Shown here: positions 59,831 through 64,000 of the stretch, piece after piece
Numbering within the stretch: position 1 is the first letter of the stretch
Layout of the letters: every line of letters begins with the position of its first letter
Position numbers and translations under genes: made by a program
Notes under the pieces: model-generated
Seen by the model: the letters and a program-made list of their open reading frames with translations, nothing else
Told to the model about the DNA's origin: nothing
Database searches by the model: none
DNA from: Sipunculus nudus
Lineage: Eukaryota > Annelida > Sipuncula > Golfingiida > Sipunculidae
Direction of reading: 5' to 3'
NCBI GenBank assembly: GCA_026874595.1
Contig: CM049314.1
Location: forward strand, 33,862,229 to 33,926,228
DNA length: 64,000 bases

Positions 59831-61354
59831 AAAAAACTTTTTAGGGACTCTGGAAGACTTTCTACCCATTGTTCAAGGTTCTTAACAAATATTTTCCACC
59901 ATATCATTACATGAATAATTAATACATGAATCACCATTCCGTCAAATTCAGCCTAGCGTTAAGACCTTTGGGTCATTTGTATTTTAATTGCTGGTGTATC
60001 TGGTTTGTTTAAATTAAGGTAATTTTTCATTAAAAATGCAAACGAAATGTTTTCGAAAAATGGTAAGATGTGAAGCTGCTGCTGCTAGATTTTTAAATAA
60101 GCTTCGAAAATGTAAAACACTTTCCGGCCGAATTATGTCCGGCACAAAATACGATAGATGTGATGACGGAACCGAAAATATTGGTACCTAAATATATACC
60201 TTTCTTTCGTTTATCATACTAACAAAAATGGCAATCCTATAAACGAAACCAGATGTAACAAAACTGTCGGGAAAATCTGCACGCAAAACCGTAGGTGTGA
60301 GGACAGACGCCGGCCAGCGAGACTTCAATTTCTCTCATATTTTTTTTCCGGTGGATACAATAAATTCGCCACACGAAAATTAGTAGTGGTACACAGGCTT
60401 AAAATGTCAAAAAAAAAACTAAAAACGAGAGCGGAGCCCCCCCCCCCCCCCCCCCCCCGCACGGGAGCATTATTACACTGTGTGTATTACACAGTGGGGA
60501 ATGAGGTTCCATGAGTTCATGGGTTCTGGTGCGATCTCGAAAATTCAAAATTCGAGAAATGTTCTTAATGAGGAAATCGCGAAATTTCAACCTCGCAGAT
60601 ATGAAGCCAACCACAGTATGTCCGCATTTCTGTAATTCATGAGTCACCAAGAAACAAATGTTTAATAAATGTTCGTGGAGGAGGTCTGCGCTCTATATAA
60701 AGGTTTATAAAGTGCCTCTCAATCAGGTATCCTTTAACAGTTAAATACGTAAGATCTGTCGCCTTAGTTTTCTCCTTGCTTTGTATCACTAAAAATATTA
60801 CACTTTAACATATTGTAAACTTTTCGTATGCATCATTGTTGAAGAAACAGGGGCGGATCAAATGTAAGATTTTTAAAAATAAGATATTTTGTTTCCAATA
60901 TAGGTGACTTCCAAATCAGATATTGATTCCATAGTAAAAGTATAAATGGAACAAAAGTCTATAATTCTAATTAATAATATATTTCATTTCCAATATATAA
61001 ATATTATTATCTGAATATCAGGGGGGTTGATAACATTGACCCTTAATAAAATATGGAGGGTTTATACGATTACCCCACATCCACCCCTATATTGACGTCC
61101 CTGTCTGCATGCGAGAGTTATATGAAGTCTACTGGCACTCCCGGTACACTTCCTTACTTGCACCACGGGATGAACCCCCCTTTTTTTTAGATTCTGTATC
61201 CGCCCCTGAGAAACTAACGTTGGAACGTGTGCAAAAGACGCCCACGTATGATAAAAGCCGTCATGAGTGAGCGGACATGACTGGGATAAACCAAGTGTTT
61301 ATAAATCTATCAGACGGAACAACAGCAGCTCCAGGGATGCCTTGATTTACTCAC

Positions 61355-61399
61355 CTTGATACTACCATCCGAGCTGTCACGGTGCACTGGTTTCCTCAT
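61355..61399 (-). other. Weak candidate 5' exon (start codon to donor)
   Basis: An ATG followed by 15 codons (M-R-K-P-V-H-R-D-S) ends in phase 0 at a consensus donor AAG|GTGAGT, which would fit the microexon. It has no hydrophobic core, so it cannot be the signal peptide expected for a TSP1/MAM protein. It may be a 5'UTR exon or chance. Confidence 0.15.
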
Positions 61400-61954
61400 C
61401 AGTAAATTATGATTCCCAATGCATAAGAAAATTGCACAGAATAGTCATATAATCGCGTATCCAGTATGAAATCGCCAAATCAAACGGGCCGTGACAAGGA
61501 ATTAAACACTCGGTTTTCCTTGTCATATACAACCTGTTTCGGTCAGTGCAACGTTCAGTTTAGTAGTTGGCCTTCGTTAAAGTGTGATACAATTTCTTGA
61601 GGGGTTAATTTAGGCGTTATATAGGCATGTTCACAGCTGTCATGGTGTTGTTCGAGCTTTCTGAGCAAGTAGGCTACTTCGATTTATTCTGAAGATATTA
61701 CTATTAACTAAATAATATTTATTATAATAATTTGCATACCAAGACCAACATTTGCAACAATCACTGATGATTAACTGTCTGACAACGAACAGTAACCCCC
61801 CCCCCCCCCTATTTATACGCATACAGCGGATCGGAGATGCAGCAAACTCTCTCCTAATGTCTGTGCTTTTAACTGAATAAACATTCATAATAGTTTATAC
61901 ATATTAGCTCAGGTCGACCCAATACATGAATCCTTGATTATAAGATCTATACTC

Positions 61955-62040
61955 TTGAAATATAAAGCAGCTCAGTTTGTTATTTATGATCTTTTATGGC
62001 CTGCTCCTCCTGGATCAACCAATGTTTTTTCTTCTTTCTT
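61955..62040 (+). mobile_element. Second short copy of the same LINE-like fragment
   Basis: The frame reads L-K-Y-K-A-A-Q-F-V-I-Y-D-L-L and P-A-P-P-G-S-T-N-V-F, which lines up with K-K-Y-K...F-V-S-Y...[10 protein letters not shown] at 26.6 kb. It is followed by a low-complexity pyrimidine stretch. The match inside this window is direct; the class is inferred. Confidence 0.4.
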
Positions 62041-64000
62041 TCTCTTTATCTCTCTCACACACAGAAAAAAAAACACGCGAAATGGCTTCCCAAAGTGTCT
62101 AACTAGACCGGCTACCAACGTGGAGTAACCCTCATCACCAGTTCGATAATTCGCTGGAAGGTAAGAAAGGTGTTGTGGGGTACCCATAGCATGATAAAAA
62201 AATGAGGTCCACCATACACTTTACAGTAAAAGAGTTACTGGCCAACTCACCAGCAGTTAAAATCCACCTTCATACTAATTAAATTAACTCTAGACTTTAC
62301 TGCCTACCGGGAGTGGCGGGGAATGTACCTACAAATAAGAGACATCAAATAAATTGAAATTTTGTCCTCTCCCTAGACCTGCATCCCTAGACGTGCATCA
62401 AATGTCGAGAACGGATCCAGAGGGGGGTCCTGGGGGATTTGAGCCGAAACAACTTCTTTTAGGGTTCAAACCAAATTTGCAACCTGGACCCCTTCCGTTC
62501 CGAACCACAGGACCGTTTTTATGTTTACTTTTAGTCTTCATGGGTGGGGCCCTCCTCTTCCAAAATCCTGGATCCGCAGCTTATGTATGTACACTTTCAG
62601 AAGACAGGTCACAAACAGAGACATTGCACAAGGAATATTTTCTCATCGGAAAGGAAAATTGAGAGCATTTCTGCGATCACGAAAAACCTGATATGCGTAG
62701 TACTTTATTTCTCCCAACGGTTACGTCATTGAGTGACAGTAGATATATCGAACAGCCTGCGGAAATATCGATGTAAAACCGATTTTATCAAATCTACGTG
62801 ACAACAAAACAGCACGCATAACTATACGATTTATTAGAAAATAAAAATAAATCAAAATGCATTATCCATGTTCAATGCTAGCTCACCACAAATAATAGTG
62901 AATTAGTAATAAATGACCTTCTATTTACGCTTAATATTTGAACATTGCATATCTTAGCATCCAACATAAATGAAACAAGCGACGGATTTCGCTTCTGTTG
63001 TATGAAAACCACCGATAGGTGTAGCTTGTTTTGTGTGACGACTCTCTCATCTTCCTGATCAGATATAAAGGCTATCCCATATTGGCTGTTATATATGTTT
63101 ATTTAGTTTCAGGTACAGAAATACTGCATGCAGTGAGAGTTGGCCCTGTTCTACCTGGTTTTATTAATTTACCTTTCCTCATTTGTTACTACGTAACCAA
63201 TCAAAATACTGGTTCAGGAACACAATTATTACAGTCAAACTGTGGGTATAGCTTTTATCACCCCATTATTAGTTAACGATAGGTTTTAATAATGTTAATC
63301 ATCGCAAGAGTCATCGACCAGCTTATTCAAAGAGAAAGTCAGCGGAGCTGTTTATTTTTGGGAAAATTTTGAGATATCTTTAAGATAATTTTCCACATAA
63401 TGTGCCACGCTTACAGCAGGCACTTCCCGTTATACAGACTTGACACTTCCTATAGCACATTAGGGCCCTATAAATATAAAGTTTAAATGAATGTAGAACA
63501 GCTGTCATTTCCCCATCGATAAGCTTTCCCTTTCCTGGTTCTATTGTGCCGGAACCCTTCCGCCAACGGTCTTTTTTACTCGAAACTAATTTCCTCCTGA
63601 TAGGCACTGTGGGACGGGAGGGACTACACGTCTGAACTGTCGAATTTTAAAATCGGAATTCGTTGCATTTCAAGGAAACATTTTATCTTCATATGTCACA
63701 TGTGTATGCTTACAAAATATTACTTATTCCGTCAAATCCATCCCACAAACACACAAATTTCATGTATTTTGTGAACGACCTTAATTATCCTCTTCACTTA
63801 ATTTTTACCTACGCCACTGGTTTATGTGATAGCCGCGATGCATTGTGGGGATCAGATTCTGACGCCCATAAACCCTAAACAACAGAGTCGTGCTCTTTTG
63901 AGTCCGAGTCAGTGTGATGTGCCGGCAGATTTGGAATCTAATGACAGATATCGACGTAACATGCACGGAACCATGACAGAACCAAGACATTTGGGATTGT

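Larger units (their letters stand above)
59831..64000. other. Upstream flank: no gene recognised
   Basis: Expected location of the promoter and signal-peptide exon, neither of which I could identify. It contains poly-C runs at 60.44 and 61.80 kb, the small repeat at 60.59 kb, a LINE-like fragment at 61.96 kb and a repeat-like GGGGGTCC-rich segment at 62.4 kb. Confidence 0.4.

Noticed and set aside
62354-62662. 102-codon plus-strand frame with a hydrophobic stretch
   Set aside because: The GGGGGTCC-rich sequence resembles dispersed repeat DNA. No start context, splice signals or domain pattern; the hydrophobic stretch is short and follows a long polar lead.
63380-63607. Small cysteine-rich peptide on the minus strand (C-Y-R-K-C-Q-V-C ... 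A-C-C-K)
   Set aside because: No signal peptide, no splice support, and the rest of the frame is ordinary lysine-rich sequence. The cysteine pattern is not a clear match to any peptide family.

Overview
The window looks like animal (metazoan) genomic DNA, most likely from a bivalve mollusc. It is AT-rich, has short exons with GT-AG introns, many dinucleotide microsatellites and poly-G/C runs, and dispersed repeats of a style I associate with bivalve genomes: 'tatagctcag' motifs, 'cggacggacgg' tails and a GC-rich palindrome followed by (GTCT)n. The phylum call rests on those repeats and on memory, so it is moderate. Nothing prokaryotic is present.

One gene on the minus strand dominates and fills about 1.4-58.7 kb. 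I resolve 40 in-frame coding exons plus a 22-nt microexon: 34 exons that each carry one complete or degenerate thrombospondin type-1 repeat (TSP1), and six exons that make two MAM domains of three exons each. From the first TSP1 exon onwards every exon starts and ends in phase 1 and has a length divisible by three, so any exon can be skipped, duplicated or shuffled without breaking the frame. In protein order the layout is: microexon, TSP1, MAM, TSP1 x2, MAM, then about 31 TSP1 repeats. The resolved protein is about 1,950 residues, with features of an extracellular adhesion or matrix protein (W-x-x-W, C-S-V-T-C-G, six-Cys pattern). The signal-peptide exon was not found.

Regions: 1-1.4 kb holds a candidate 3' terminal exon and poly(A) signal. 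1.4-14.5 kb has five sparse TSP1 exons in long repeat-filled introns. 14-21.7 kb is a young, still-active exon amplification: units of about 800 bp, near-identical exons of two alternating types, a chimeric exon, one exon dead at its donor, and four exons cut short by insertion of a mobile sequence with an (AT)n core. 23-41.5 kb is a regular series of diverged TSP1 exons. 42.3-53.7 kb holds the two MAM domains, with a 1.9-kb satellite of 41-bp monomers in a MAM-1 intron. 56.7-58.7 kb holds the N-terminal exons. 59-64 kb has only repeats and candidate 5' sequence.

Mobile elements are all in introns or flanks: a Tigger/pogo-type DNA transposon with terminal inverted repeats, 3' ends of a LINE-like element, tRNA-derived SINE-like copies, a MITE-like inverted repeat, and blocks of a common dispersed repeat. 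All translations and splice junctions were worked out by eye from the sequence. No alignment or database search was run.
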